From Alphaproteobacteria bacterium (GTDB lineage Bacteria; Pseudomonadota; Alphaproteobacteria; Sphingomonadales; Sphingomonadaceae), in the NCBI GenBank assembly GCA_019232625.1, contig JAFANP010000037.1, positions 1 through 53,829 of the forward strand: 53,829 nucleotides of DNA, given 5' to 3'. A program made the position numbers and the translations under genes. Under the pieces are notes generated by a model. The model did no database searches. It saw only the letters and a program-made list of their open reading frames with translations, and was not told the DNA's origin. Position 1 is the stretch's first letter. Each line of letters starts with the position of its first letter. Shown here one piece after another: positions 28,480-36,281 of this stretch.

Positions 28480-28922
28480 GCTTCGCCCGCGGCGGCGCTG
28501 TCCGCCTCGCGCTCAAGCAGCATGATCCAGCGATTCTCGCCGTTGCGCGCGATCGGGCTGACGAGAAGGTGCTGCGGCGCCGCGCTCTCGGCGAGCGGAT
28601 GCAGGATGGCGACCTCGGCCGCCCACGGGCTGTCGGGGGAGACGGTGCCGAGGACGAGGTCCAGCTTGCCGGCCTCGAGGTCGAGCAGGAGCGCCTCGGA
28701 GGCGCCCCTGCGGAGGGCCGGCCGGGCGCCGGTGGCGCGGGCCACCCTCCCGAGGAAGGCCGAGGCGGCGCCCAGTCCCGGTCCTTCCCCGCCGTCGGCG
28801 ATGACTCCGACCCGGATCAGCTTCTCCGAGCGGACCCGCTCGAGCGTATGGTCCGGGTCGCGCGGCAGCGAATCACATCCGGCGAGCGACAGGCCCAGGC
28901 AGCCGAGGAGGAGTCGCTTCAT
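28476..28922 (-). CDS. Small lipoprotein resembling half of a solute-binding protein
   Basis: A 148-residue protein with a lipobox (LSLAGC, Cys16). The sequence RSEKLIRVGVIADG and LLLDLEAGKLDLVLGTVSPDSPW look like lobe 1 of an extracellular amino-acid-binding protein (SBP_bac_3), but the second lobe is missing. Bacterial solute-binding proteins usually have 230-280 residues. It overlaps the metal efflux gene by four bases, so it may be co-expressed with it. A role in ligand sensing or metal handling is inference. Confidence 0.78.
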   Translation of the reverse strand: MKRLLLGCLGLSLAGCDSLPRDPDHTLERVRSEKLIRVGVIADGGEGPGLGAASAFLGRVARATGARPALRRGASEALLLDLEAGKLDLVLGTVSPDSPWAAEVAILHPLAESAAPQHLLVSPIARNGENRWIMLLEREADSAAAGEA

Positions 28923-28968
28923 TACGGCCCCATAACGCTGCGGGGCGGCGCGGCGTTCCTTGTCGGGA

Positions 28969-29640
28969 TCAGGAGGAGGCGGCGCCGGCCAGCACCCGGT
29001 CGCCGACGAACGGATTGGTCATACGCTCCTGCCCGAACGTGCTCATCGGGCCGTGGCCGGGCACGAAATGCGTGTCGCTGCCGAGCGGCCAGAGTCGGCC
29101 CGTAATGGCGTCGATCAGGTCCTGGTGATTGCCCATCGGAAAATCGGTGCGGCCGATGGAGCCGCGGAACAGGACGTCGCCGACGATCGCCAGCTTCGAG
29201 GCGGGATGGTGGAAGACGACATGGCCGGGCGTGTGGCCCGGGCAATGATAGACGTCGAGGACCAGCTCGCCCACCGTCACCCGGTCTCCGTTCACCAGCC
29301 AGCGATCCGATTCGAACACCTTCCCGGTGATGCCGTAGCTGCGCCCGTCATCCTCAAGCCGCGCGATCCAGAAGCGATCGTCCTCGTGCGGGCCCTCGAT
29401 CGGCACGCCGAGCTCGTCGGCCAGGATCTTGGCGGAGCCGCAATGGTCGATATGGCCGTGGGTGAGGAGGATCTTCTCGACGGTCACGCCGTTCTGAAGG
29501 GCCGCCGCCTTCAGACGGTCGAGGTCGCCGCCCGGATCGGTGAAGGCGCCCTTCATCGTCTTCGTGCACCACAGGAGGGTCGAGTTCTGCTGGAGGGGCG
29601 TCACCGGGACGATGACGGCCTGGAGGGGCGGCTGGCTCAT
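28969..29640 (-). CDS. MBL-fold hydrolase (glyoxalase II-like)
   Basis: A 223-residue metallo-beta-lactamase fold hydrolase. The metal motif is [11 protein letters not shown] (His61-x-His63-x-Asp65-His66), with later ligands in [28 protein letters not shown] and [14 protein letters not shown]. It is close to GloB-like and YcbL-type enzymes, which cleave thioesters of glutathione. The start is ATG 29640; ATG 29652 is an alternative. It diverges from cysD with about 67 bases between. Confidence 0.9.
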   Translation of the reverse strand: MSQPPLQAVIVPVTPLQQNSTLLWCTKTMKGAFTDPGGDLDRLKAAALQNGVTVEKILLTHGHIDHCGSAKILADELGVPIEGPHEDDRFWIARLEDDGRSYGITGKVFESDRWLVNGDRVTVGELVLDVYHCPGHTPGHVVFHHPASKLAIVGDVLFRGSIGRTDFPMGNHQDLIDAITGRLWPLGSDTHFVPGHGPMSTFGQERMTNPFVGDRVLAGAASS

Positions 29641-29707
29641 GGGCGGCGACATGGCGGGCCGGGCGCTAAGTTGCAACCGGCGGGAGGCGCCCGCTAGGAG
29701 GGGCGCG

Positions 29708-30604
29708 ATGACGCTCACCCACCTCCAGCGGCTCGAGGCCGAGGCGATCCACATCCTGCGGGAGGCGGTCGCCGAGAGCGAGCGGCCGGTGCTGCTCTAT
29801 TCGGCCGGCAAGGACAGCTCGGTGCTGCTCCATCTCGCCAGGCTCGCCTTCGCCCCGGCGCCGCCGCCTTTTCCCCTTCTCCATGTCGACACGACGTGGA
29901 AGTTCCGCTCGATGTACGCGTTGCGGGACGAGGCGGCGGTCGCCGCGGGTATGAAGCTGATCGTCCATCGCAACCCGGAGGCGGAGGCTCGGGGCATCAA
30001 TCCGCTCGACCACGGCTCCGCCCTCCACACCCAGATGTGGAAGACGGACGGCCTCAAGCAGGCCCTGGAAGCGGGCGGTTTCGACGCGGCGATCGGCGGC
30101 GCCCGCCGCGACGAGGAGCGGGTACGCGCGAAGGAGCGCGTCTTCTCCTTCCGCGCCGCCCGCGAGCGCTGGGATCCCAAGCGGCAGCGGCCGGAGCTGT
30201 GGCGCCTCTACAACGCGCGCAAGGCCAAGGGGGAGAGCTTCCGCATCTTCCCCCTCTCCAACTGGACCGAGCTCGACGTCTGGACCTATGTCGAGGCGAA
30301 GGGGATCCAAGTCTCCGACCTCTATTTCGCGGCGCCGCGGCCCACCGTCGTGCGCGACGGAACGATCCTGATGGTCGACGATGAGCGCCTGCGCGTGGCG
30401 CCGGAGGAAGTGGAGGAGCGTTGGATCCGCTTCCGAACCTTGGGGTGCTACCCGCTCTCGGGCGCGATCGAGAGCCGCGCCGCCAGCGTCCCCGAGCTGA
30501 TCGAGGAGATGCGGCGCGACCGGCTCTCCGAGCGCCAGGGGCGGATCATCGACCGCGACGGCGCCGCCTCGATGGAGCGCAAGAAACGCGAGGGCTATTT
30601 CTGA
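29708..30604 (+). CDS. cysD: Sulfate adenylyltransferase subunit 2
   Basis: CysD is the ATP-pyrophosphatase half of the enzyme that makes adenosine 5-phosphosulfate from sulfate and ATP. The 298-residue protein has the PP-loop [13 protein letters not shown] and the typical [33 protein letters not shown] and [13 protein letters not shown]. The C-terminus [20 protein letters not shown] is diagnostic. The start ATG 29708 follows AGGAGGGG. The stop shares a base with the cysNC start (TGATG). Confidence 0.97.
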   Translation: MTLTHLQRLEAEAIHILREAVAESERPVLLYSAGKDSSVLLHLARLAFAPAPPPFPLLHVDTTWKFRSMYALRDEAAVAAGMKLIVHRNPEAEARGINPLDHGSALHTQMWKTDGLKQALEAGGFDAAIGGARRDEERVRAKERVFSFRAARERWDPKRQRPELWRLYNARKAKGESFRIFPLSNWTELDVWTYVEAKGIQVSDLYFAAPRPTVVRDGTILMVDDERLRVAPEEVEERWIRFRTLGCYPLSGAIESRAASVPELIEEMRRDRLSERQGRIIDRDGAASMERKKREGYF

Positions 30605-32454
30605 TGCGCCTCTTCCGCCGGCGCCAGACACGCTCCGATCCTCCGGCGAAGCCGGAAAAGACGCTGCTGCGCTTCATCACCTGCGGCTCGGTGGACGACG
30701 GCAAGTCGAGCCTGCTCGGCCGCCTCCTCTACGAGACCGGCTCGGCCTTCGAGGACGAGCTCGCCCAATGCGGCGGCGACCTGTCGCGGCTGGTCGACGG
30801 GCTCGAGGCGGAGCGCGAGCAGGGGATCACGATCGACGTCGCCTGGCGCTTCTTCGAGACGGAGACCCGCAAGTTCATCGTCGCCGACGCGCCCGGCCAC
30901 GAGCAATATACGCGCAACCTCGTCACCGGCGCCTCGACGGCCGAGCTCGCCCTCGTGCTCGTCGACGCGCGGCAGGGCGTGCTGACCCAGACCCGCCGCC
31001 ACGCCTTCCTCTGCCGGCTGCTCGGCGTCCGCAGCCTCGCGCTCGTCGTCAACAAGATGGACCTGGTCGGCTACGACCGCGCCGTCTTCGACCGCATCGT
31101 CGAGGAATTCCGCCCGTTCGCCGACGCGTTCCTCCCCATCCCGGTCTCCGCCACGGCGGGCGACAACGTGACCCGCCGGTCGGACGCCATGGCCTGGTAC
31201 GAGGGGCCGACGCTCCTCGGCCATCTCGAGGCGGCGGAGCCCGAGGCCGCCCGCACCGACGACCGCTTCTGGCTGCCGGTCCAGGCGGCGATACGCGAGC
31301 CGGGCTTCCGCGGGGTGGCCGGCCTCGTGGTCAACGGCTCGGTGCGGCCGCGCGACAGCGTCTTCATCCTGCCGGCGGGCACGGCCACGCGCGTCGAGAG
31401 GGTGCTCGTCGCGGGCGCCGAGGCCGAGAGCGCCCGCGCCGGACAGTCGGTGACCCTCACCTTCTCGAGCGAGGTGGACTGCTCGCGCGGCGACCTCGTG
31501 TCGAGCTACGGGACTCCGGACGTCGCCGACCAGTTCGAGGCGACGATCGTCTGGATGGGGAGCGAGGAGCTCGTGCCGGGGCGCCAATATGCCCTGAAGC
31601 TCGCCACCCAGACCTGCCTCGCCACGCTGCAGCCGCCCAAGCACGAGATCGACATGGCGACGCTCGAGCCGGCGCCCGCCAAGACGCTGGCGCTGAACGG
31701 CATCGGCCTGTGCGACCTGTGGACCGACCGGCCGCTCGTCTTCGCGCCCTACGAGGAGAATCGCGACCTCGGCGGCTTCATCCTCATCGACCGGGTGACC
31801 AACGACACGGTCGGCGCCGGCCTCATCCGCCACGCCTTGCGGCGCTCCCACAACATCCACGCGCAGCCGCTGCAGGTGTCGCGCGAGGCCCGTGCCGGCC
31901 TCAAGGAGCAGAAGCCGCGGCTGCTCTGGTTCACCGGCCTGTCCGGCGCCGGCAAGTCGACCATCGCCAATCTGGTGGAGGCGAAGCTCCACGCGCGCGG
32001 ACGCCACACCTTCCTGCTCGACGGCGACAACGTCCGCCTCGGCCTCAACCGCGACCTCGGCTTCGGCGAGGCCGACCGGGCGGAGAATATCCGCCGCGTC
32101 GGCGAGACCGCGAAGCTGATGCTGGAGGCCGGCCTCATCGTCCTCGCCGCCTTCATCAGCCCGTTCCGCGCGGAACGAAGGATGGTGCGCGAGATGCTGC
32201 CGGAGGGCGAGTTCGTCGAGATCTTCGTCGACGTTCCGCTCTCCGAAGCGGAGCGGCGCGACCCCAAGGGCCTCTACGCCAAGGCCCGGGACGGGCAGAT
32301 CCCCAATTTCACCGGCATCGGCTCGCCCTATGAGCCGCCGGAGCGGCCGGACATCCGCATCGACACCACGGCGACGAGCGCGGAGGAAGCGGCCGACGCG
32401 ATTCTCCGATACTTGCTCGATCCTCCCCGCCGCCCCGCAGGGGACCGCGCGTAA
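30604..32454 (+). CDS. cysNC: Fused sulfate adenylyltransferase GTPase/APS kinase
   Basis: A bifunctional protein of 616 residues. Residues about 1-430 are the CysN GTPase: G1 GSVDDGKSSLLG, G3 DAPGHEQYT, G4 NKMD, and the elongation-factor-like beta barrels. Residues about 435-616 are the CysC kinase: P-loop GLSGAGKSTIAN, LDGDNVRLGLNRDLGF and ISPFRAERRMVREML. It makes APS then PAPS. It is coupled to cysD, and no reductase genes (cysH, cysIJ) are in the window, so PAPS might serve assimilation or sulfation. Confidence 0.97.
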   Translation: MRLFRRRQTRSDPPAKPEKTLLRFITCGSVDDGKSSLLGRLLYETGSAFEDELAQCGGDLSRLVDGLEAEREQGITIDVAWRFFETETRKFIVADAPGHEQYTRNLVTGASTAELALVLVDARQGVLTQTRRHAFLCRLLGVRSLALVVNKMDLVGYDRAVFDRIVEEFRPFADAFLPIPVSATAGDNVTRRSDAMAWYEGPTLLGHLEAAEPEAARTDDRFWLPVQAAIREPGFRGVAGLVVNGSVRPRDSVFILPAGTATRVERVLVAGAEAESARAGQSVTLTFSSEVDCSRGDLVSSYGTPDVADQFEATIVWMGSEELVPGRQYALKLATQTCLATLQPPKHEIDMATLEPAPAKTLALNGIGLCDLWTDRPLVFAPYEENRDLGGFILIDRVTNDTVGAGLIRHALRRSHNIHAQPLQVSREARAGLKEQKPRLLWFTGLSGAGKSTIANLVEAKLHARGRHTFLLDGDNVRLGLNRDLGFGEADRAENIRRVGETAKLMLEAGLIVLAAFISPFRAERRMVREMLPEGEFVEIFVDVPLSEAERRDPKGLYAKARDGQIPNFTGIGSPYEPPERPDIRIDTTATSAEEAADAILRYLLDPPRRPAGDRA

Positions 32455-32548
32455 CGCCGACAAGGCGCCCGGCGGGCCGGGACCGGTTGCGGGCGCACGC
32501 CTGTGCTGTAGACTGGCCGGCCCCCCGGCGACCCACGGAGCTCCACCC

Positions 32549-32899
32549 ATGCGAAACGCGATCATGATGGCCGGCGCCGTCCTCCTGGCCGCGCCCTCGG
32601 CCGCCTCCGCCAACGCCGAGGCCGACGCGGTGAAGGCGGTGGTGAAGGCGGTCGCCCACGGCGAGGACATGGCCGCCGCTTTCCCGGGCGCGGTCACCCC
32701 CCGCGAAGCCGCGTCGCTGCGGCGTCTGGCGAAATGCGCGGCGCACAATCTGATGAGGCAGGCGAAGGGCCGCTACACCGTCGTCTGGGTCTGCGGCCAT
32801 GCGGGCGCGCTCGGCATGGAGGTCGTCGTGACGGACGGCCGGGTGAGCTCGGTCTCGACCATGGAGGTGGTGGCTCGGCCCGCGCTCGAGCCGCGCTGA
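32549..32899 (+). CDS. Small secreted protein of unknown function
   Basis: A 116-residue protein with a signal peptide (MRNAIMMAGAVLLAAPSAASA). The mature part contains AVKAVVKAVAHGEDMAAAFP, two Cys (KCAAHN and VCGHAG), and a C-terminal TMEVVARPALEPR. I do not recognise a family. The frame opens upstream at 32330 inside cysNC, but the signal peptide supports ATG 32549. It converges with the M49-like peptidase gene 10 bases away. Confidence 0.7.
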   Translation: MRNAIMMAGAVLLAAPSAASANAEADAVKAVVKAVAHGEDMAAAFPGAVTPREAASLRRLAKCAAHNLMRQAKGRYTVVWVCGHAGALGMEVVVTDGRVSSVSTMEVVARPALEPR

Positions 32900-32909
32900 C
32901 CGCCTTTTC

Positions 32910-34676
32910 CTACCCGGTCACCGCCGCATAGTCGAACAATCTGAACCGATAACGCTGCTGGGCGCGGATGTTGGCCGCAAGCCTGCCGTGCAGCCCGTCG
33001 TCCCAGCCTCCCCAGCGGGTGATGAACGCCTCCGCTGCGGCGCGGTCGCCGCCTTCCTGGAGCGCGATCACCTGCTTCAGCAGGTCGCCGACGGCGGCGT
33101 GGTAGCGATCATAGTCGATCGACAGCCTGGCGGTCGCGGGGTCGAAGCTGAGCACCTTGCGGTCGAGGAACCAGTTCATCTGCATGAGCTGCATCATGTT
33201 GTAGGGCTGCTCGCGCCGCGGCCTGTTGTTCTGGAGGGTCCTCAATATCCCGCTGGCATAGAGCGAGCGGAGCTGGTCGGCGGTGTAATAGCCGCGCTGC
33301 TGGAGCGCCTTGCCGACGTAGAGCGAGACGAGATCCGCCTTCATCTCCTCGAGCAGGCCGGCATCGGCGCCGAGCGCGGTGTTGAGCTCGCGTCCGTCGC
33401 GGGTGGTGTCGGGGCCGAGATAATGGCCGACCTCGTGCCACAGCGTCCGGTAGAAACCGGAGTCGGCGGTGAGATGGGGAACGAAGCCGGGCGCCACCGC
33501 CGCGCTCCACACGTCCCCCGAGCCTTTGAAGATGTCGGGATTGCGCATGATGTTGGCGCGCAGCAGGATGGTGCTGCCGTAGCGGGCGGCGGAATAGGCC
33601 TCGTTGGGGAGGTTGGTGGCGGTATTGCCGCCGCGCGTCTGGCCGAAATCGGCGACGACGTCGTAGACTCCCACCGGGATGTTCTCGATCACCTGCTTGT
33701 GCCGATCGTAGGGCAGGCTGTCTTCCAGCGCCTGCATCCCCTTCATCGCTTGGCGGAGTGCCGCCGATTCGGCGTTGCGGGTGGCGAGAAGGCTGAGCCC
33801 GTAGAAGGTGCGGGTGCCGTAAAGCTCGTCGTCATAGGTTTCGTAGGCGCCGATCTGGGCGTTGAGGTTCTTGAACCGGCCCGTGATCCACGCCGCGTCG
33901 CCGCTCTCGTAATCGTCGGAAAGCAGGTCCCGCGCGCGGTTGCGCAGATAGCGGGCGAACTGCCAGTCCGAAGCCTCGACCGAGTCGGCCGCCTCGTTGA
34001 GCAGGGCGTGGCTTCGGACCATCTCGTCCGCATAAGCGAGCGAATAGGGGACGGCGTAGAGCGTCGCCCGATCGGGCGCGCGGTGAAGCGCCTCGATCCG
34101 CTGGCGCAGGCCCGGGTGAAGCGTGTCGAGCACCGGATATTGGCGCAGCTTGGCGAGGTCGCGCTTCAGCACCGCCAGTTCGGCGCGGCGGACGACCGAG
34201 CGAAGGTCGGTGAGGCGGGCGCTCTCGGCGGGATGGGCGGCGAGATAGGCGTCGAACTCCGCCCGGGTGAGGCCCCAGGGGTAGACGTTCTTGCCCGGCG
34301 GCGCGTCGGGCACCGCCAGGAAGGGCTCGCGGCCGTTGGCGAGGTTGGTCGCGATCGGCCCCTGGTTGAGCCGGTAGAGGCGCTGCAGAGCGCGCCCGTC
34401 GGCATCGGTGCGGCGGAACAAGGCGGCGCGGGCGACCCGCGCATCGCGGTGGCGCTGCTGCTCGTAGATATCCTGGAAGATGCGGCCGACCTCGATCAGC
34501 TTCGCCACCGCCGTGCGCTCTCCCGCCGAGAGATGGTCGAGCGACGGCGCGAGGCGGATCGTCTGAGTCTTGTCGAGCACCTCGCGCACCTGGTCCGCCG
34601 ACCATTCGCGCGGCGCCTGCGCAGCGGCCGGCGCGACCGCGATCAGCGCGGCAAGGGAATAAGCGAGAGCCTTCAC
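32910..34676 (-). CDS. Secreted zinc metallopeptidase, DPP III (M49)-like
   Basis: A 588-residue protein with a signal peptide (MKALAYSLAALIAVAPAAAQ). The zinc site is LWHEVGHYLGP (HExxH) with a later Glu-Asp motif LLEEMKADLVSLY, which recalls the M49 family (dipeptidyl peptidase III). VGVYDVVADFGQTRGG and GFVPHLTADSG also fit that family. The start is chosen as GTG 34676 because GGAGG lies five bases upstream; the GTG at 34682 leaves no spacing. The nested inverted-repeat element begins 72 bases upstream. Confidence 0.85.
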   Translation of the reverse strand: MKALAYSLAALIAVAPAAAQAPREWSADQVREVLDKTQTIRLAPSLDHLSAGERTAVAKLIEVGRIFQDIYEQQRHRDARVARAALFRRTDADGRALQRLYRLNQGPIATNLANGREPFLAVPDAPPGKNVYPWGLTRAEFDAYLAAHPAESARLTDLRSVVRRAELAVLKRDLAKLRQYPVLDTLHPGLRQRIEALHRAPDRATLYAVPYSLAYADEMVRSHALLNEAADSVEASDWQFARYLRNRARDLLSDDYESGDAAWITGRFKNLNAQIGAYETYDDELYGTRTFYGLSLLATRNAESAALRQAMKGMQALEDSLPYDRHKQVIENIPVGVYDVVADFGQTRGGNTATNLPNEAYSAARYGSTILLRANIMRNPDIFKGSGDVWSAAVAPGFVPHLTADSGFYRTLWHEVGHYLGPDTTRDGRELNTALGADAGLLEEMKADLVSLYVGKALQQRGYYTADQLRSLYASGILRTLQNNRPRREQPYNMMQLMQMNWFLDRKVLSFDPATARLSIDYDRYHAAVGDLLKQVIALQEGGDRAAAEAFITRWGGWDDGLHGRLAANIRAQQRYRFRLFDYAAVTG

Positions 34677-34748
34677 GCACACCTCCGATCCTGTCGCGAG
34701 CGACCTTGGCAGGTGAAATCCGCTTAGGAAATGGCGGATTTGCAGGCG

Positions 34749-35050
34749 CTAGGGTCCGTACTCGATACCGGCAACGGCCGTGACGGAGTCGAGTATGGGT
34801 CAGGGCGAGGAGCGAGGAGGGAGCGATGCTGACGCATCGTGACCGACGAGGGACGAAGCCCTGGCCCATAATCGGCCCGCCGCCCTGAGCGGCTGCTGCA
34901 AGCAGCCAGCCGAAGGGCGGTCGCCCGGAGAAGGCCGCCGGCTACGTCGAATGGCTTGTCCGGGCAACCAGCCCGGCCTGCGCCATCCTCCTTGCCGGCG
35001 GCCTTCTCCGGGCGATCCCGACCATTGCCGGTATCGAGTACGGACCCTAG
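34749..35050. repeat. 302-bp nested inverted-repeat element (MITE-like)
   Basis: Both ends carry a perfect 26-bp inverted repeat (34749-34774 and 35025-35050), each ending in CTAG. Inside is a second perfect 22-bp inverted repeat (34921-34942 and 34994-35015), a 12-of-13 inverted pair (34794-34806 and 34858-34870), and hairpins at about 34824-34840 and 34889-34907. No reading frame is convincing. The left end is 72 bases before the M49-like gene and the right end 9 bases before the beta-lactamase-like gene. CTAG at both ends fits insertion at a CTAG target, as known for IS630-type elements. Confidence 0.8.
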
Positions 35051-35059
35051 GCTGCGGCC

Positions 35060-36253
35060 ATGATCCGGCGCCTCTCTCTTTTCCTGCTCCCGCTCGCCGC
35101 GGCCTGCGCGACGCCCGCGCCGCCGGCCGCCCCGCCGGCGGCGGCGAGCTGGGCCTGGGCTACGTTCGACGCGCGCGGAGTCCGCGCCGCCGGGGCGTCC
35201 GGCCTCGCCGACCGCGCGAACGGCCGCGTCCTCACCATCCGCGACCCGGTCCGCATCGCCTCGATCACCAAGCTCCACGTCGCCTTGGGCGCGATGCGGC
35301 TGGTCGAGGCGGGCAAGCTAGACCTCGATCGCGACGTTTCCGACTATCTCGGCTGGACGCTGCGCAACCCCGCCTTCCCGGATGCGCCGATCACGCTCCG
35401 CCTCCTCCTCTCGCACCGCTCCAGCATCCGCGACGGCATCGATTACTGGCTGATCCCCGCCACCGGCCGACTCCAGGATTCCCTGCGCGACCCGAAGGCC
35501 TGGGACGCCGCGCACCGCCCGGGCACCTATTTCCAATATTCCAACCTCGGCTTTCCGGTGGTGGCGAGCGTGATGGAGGCGGCGACGGGCGAGCGGTTCG
35601 ACGGCCTCATGCAGCGCCTGGTCTTCACGCCGCTGAAGCTGGACGCGTGCCTCAACTGGACCACCTGCAGCGACGAGACGGTGGCGCGCGCCGTCGTCCT
35701 CTACGGGATCGACGGAAGCGTCCGGAAGGACGACCTGCGCGGCCGGCGCCCGGACTGCCCCGGCGTCGCCGCGCCCGACGGGGGCTGCGACCTCACGGGC
35801 TACAGGCCCGGCACCAACGGCGCGATCTTCTCGCCGCAGGGCGGGCTGCGCATCTCGATCGCCGACCTCGCCAAGGTCGGCGGACTGCTCCTCCGCCGCG
35901 GCCGGCTCCCCGACGGCTCCCGCTTCCTCTCCGAGGCGAGCCTCGAGGAGATGGAGCGGCTCCACTGGCGGTTCGACGGGGCGAACGGCGAGACGGAGGA
36001 GCATTTCTATTGCGGCTACGGCCTTGCCGTGCAGCGCCTCGCCCAATGCCCGCCGGCCGACGACCCGTTCGGCGACGGCCGCCCGCGGCTGGGCCATGCC
36101 AGCGAGGCCTACGGCCTTCGCGGCGGCCTGTGGATCGACCCGGCGAGCGGCCGCGGCATCGCCTATTTCGCCACCGGCCTCGCCGACGACCCGCCGCGCG
36201 GCCGCTCCTCCTACCGTGCCATCGAGGAATGGCTGGCGGCGAAGCTCCGCTAG
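35060..36253 (+). CDS. Beta-lactamase-family serine hydrolase (lipoprotein)
   Basis: A 397-residue enzyme of the class C/EstB-like group. A lipoprotein-type signal is visible (LAAAC, Cys16). The active-site Ser is in SITK (Ser68-Lys71), the Tyr in FQYSNLGF (Tyr160-x-Asn162), and a third motif is LGHASEAYGLRGG, where the usual HxG is altered to HAS. It is more likely an esterase or D-amino-acid hydrolase than an antibiotic lactamase. The start codon lies 9 bases from the right end of the 302-bp element, so the element may supply or block its promoter. Confidence 0.88.
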   Translation: MIRRLSLFLLPLAAACATPAPPAAPPAAASWAWATFDARGVRAAGASGLADRANGRVLTIRDPVRIASITKLHVALGAMRLVEAGKLDLDRDVSDYLGWTLRNPAFPDAPITLRLLLSHRSSIRDGIDYWLIPATGRLQDSLRDPKAWDAAHRPGTYFQYSNLGFPVVASVMEAATGERFDGLMQRLVFTPLKLDACLNWTTCSDETVARAVVLYGIDGSVRKDDLRGRRPDCPGVAAPDGGCDLTGYRPGTNGAIFSPQGGLRISIADLAKVGGLLLRRGRLPDGSRFLSEASLEEMERLHWRFDGANGETEEHFYCGYGLAVQRLAQCPPADDPFGDGRPRLGHASEAYGLRGGLWIDPASGRGIAYFATGLADDPPRGRSSYRAIEEWLAAKLR

Positions 36254-36256
36254 CCT

Positions 36257-36280
36257 CCCCTCCCTGCGCGCAGGGAAGGG
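36257..36280. repeat. CCCTCCCTGCRYGCAGGGAGGG palindromic repeat, copy 1
   Basis: A 24-bp near-perfect palindrome (CTCCCTGCGCGCAGGGA core) between the convergent serine-hydrolase and S9-peptidase genes. The same motif occurs at 51479-51502 and 51560-51583. It could act as a bidirectional transcript-end hairpin. Confidence 0.75.
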
Positions 36281-36281
36281 C

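Noticed and set aside
30595-32748. A 717-codon minus-strand open frame
   Set aside because: It is a shadow of cysNC, which has all GTPase and kinase motifs on the plus strand.
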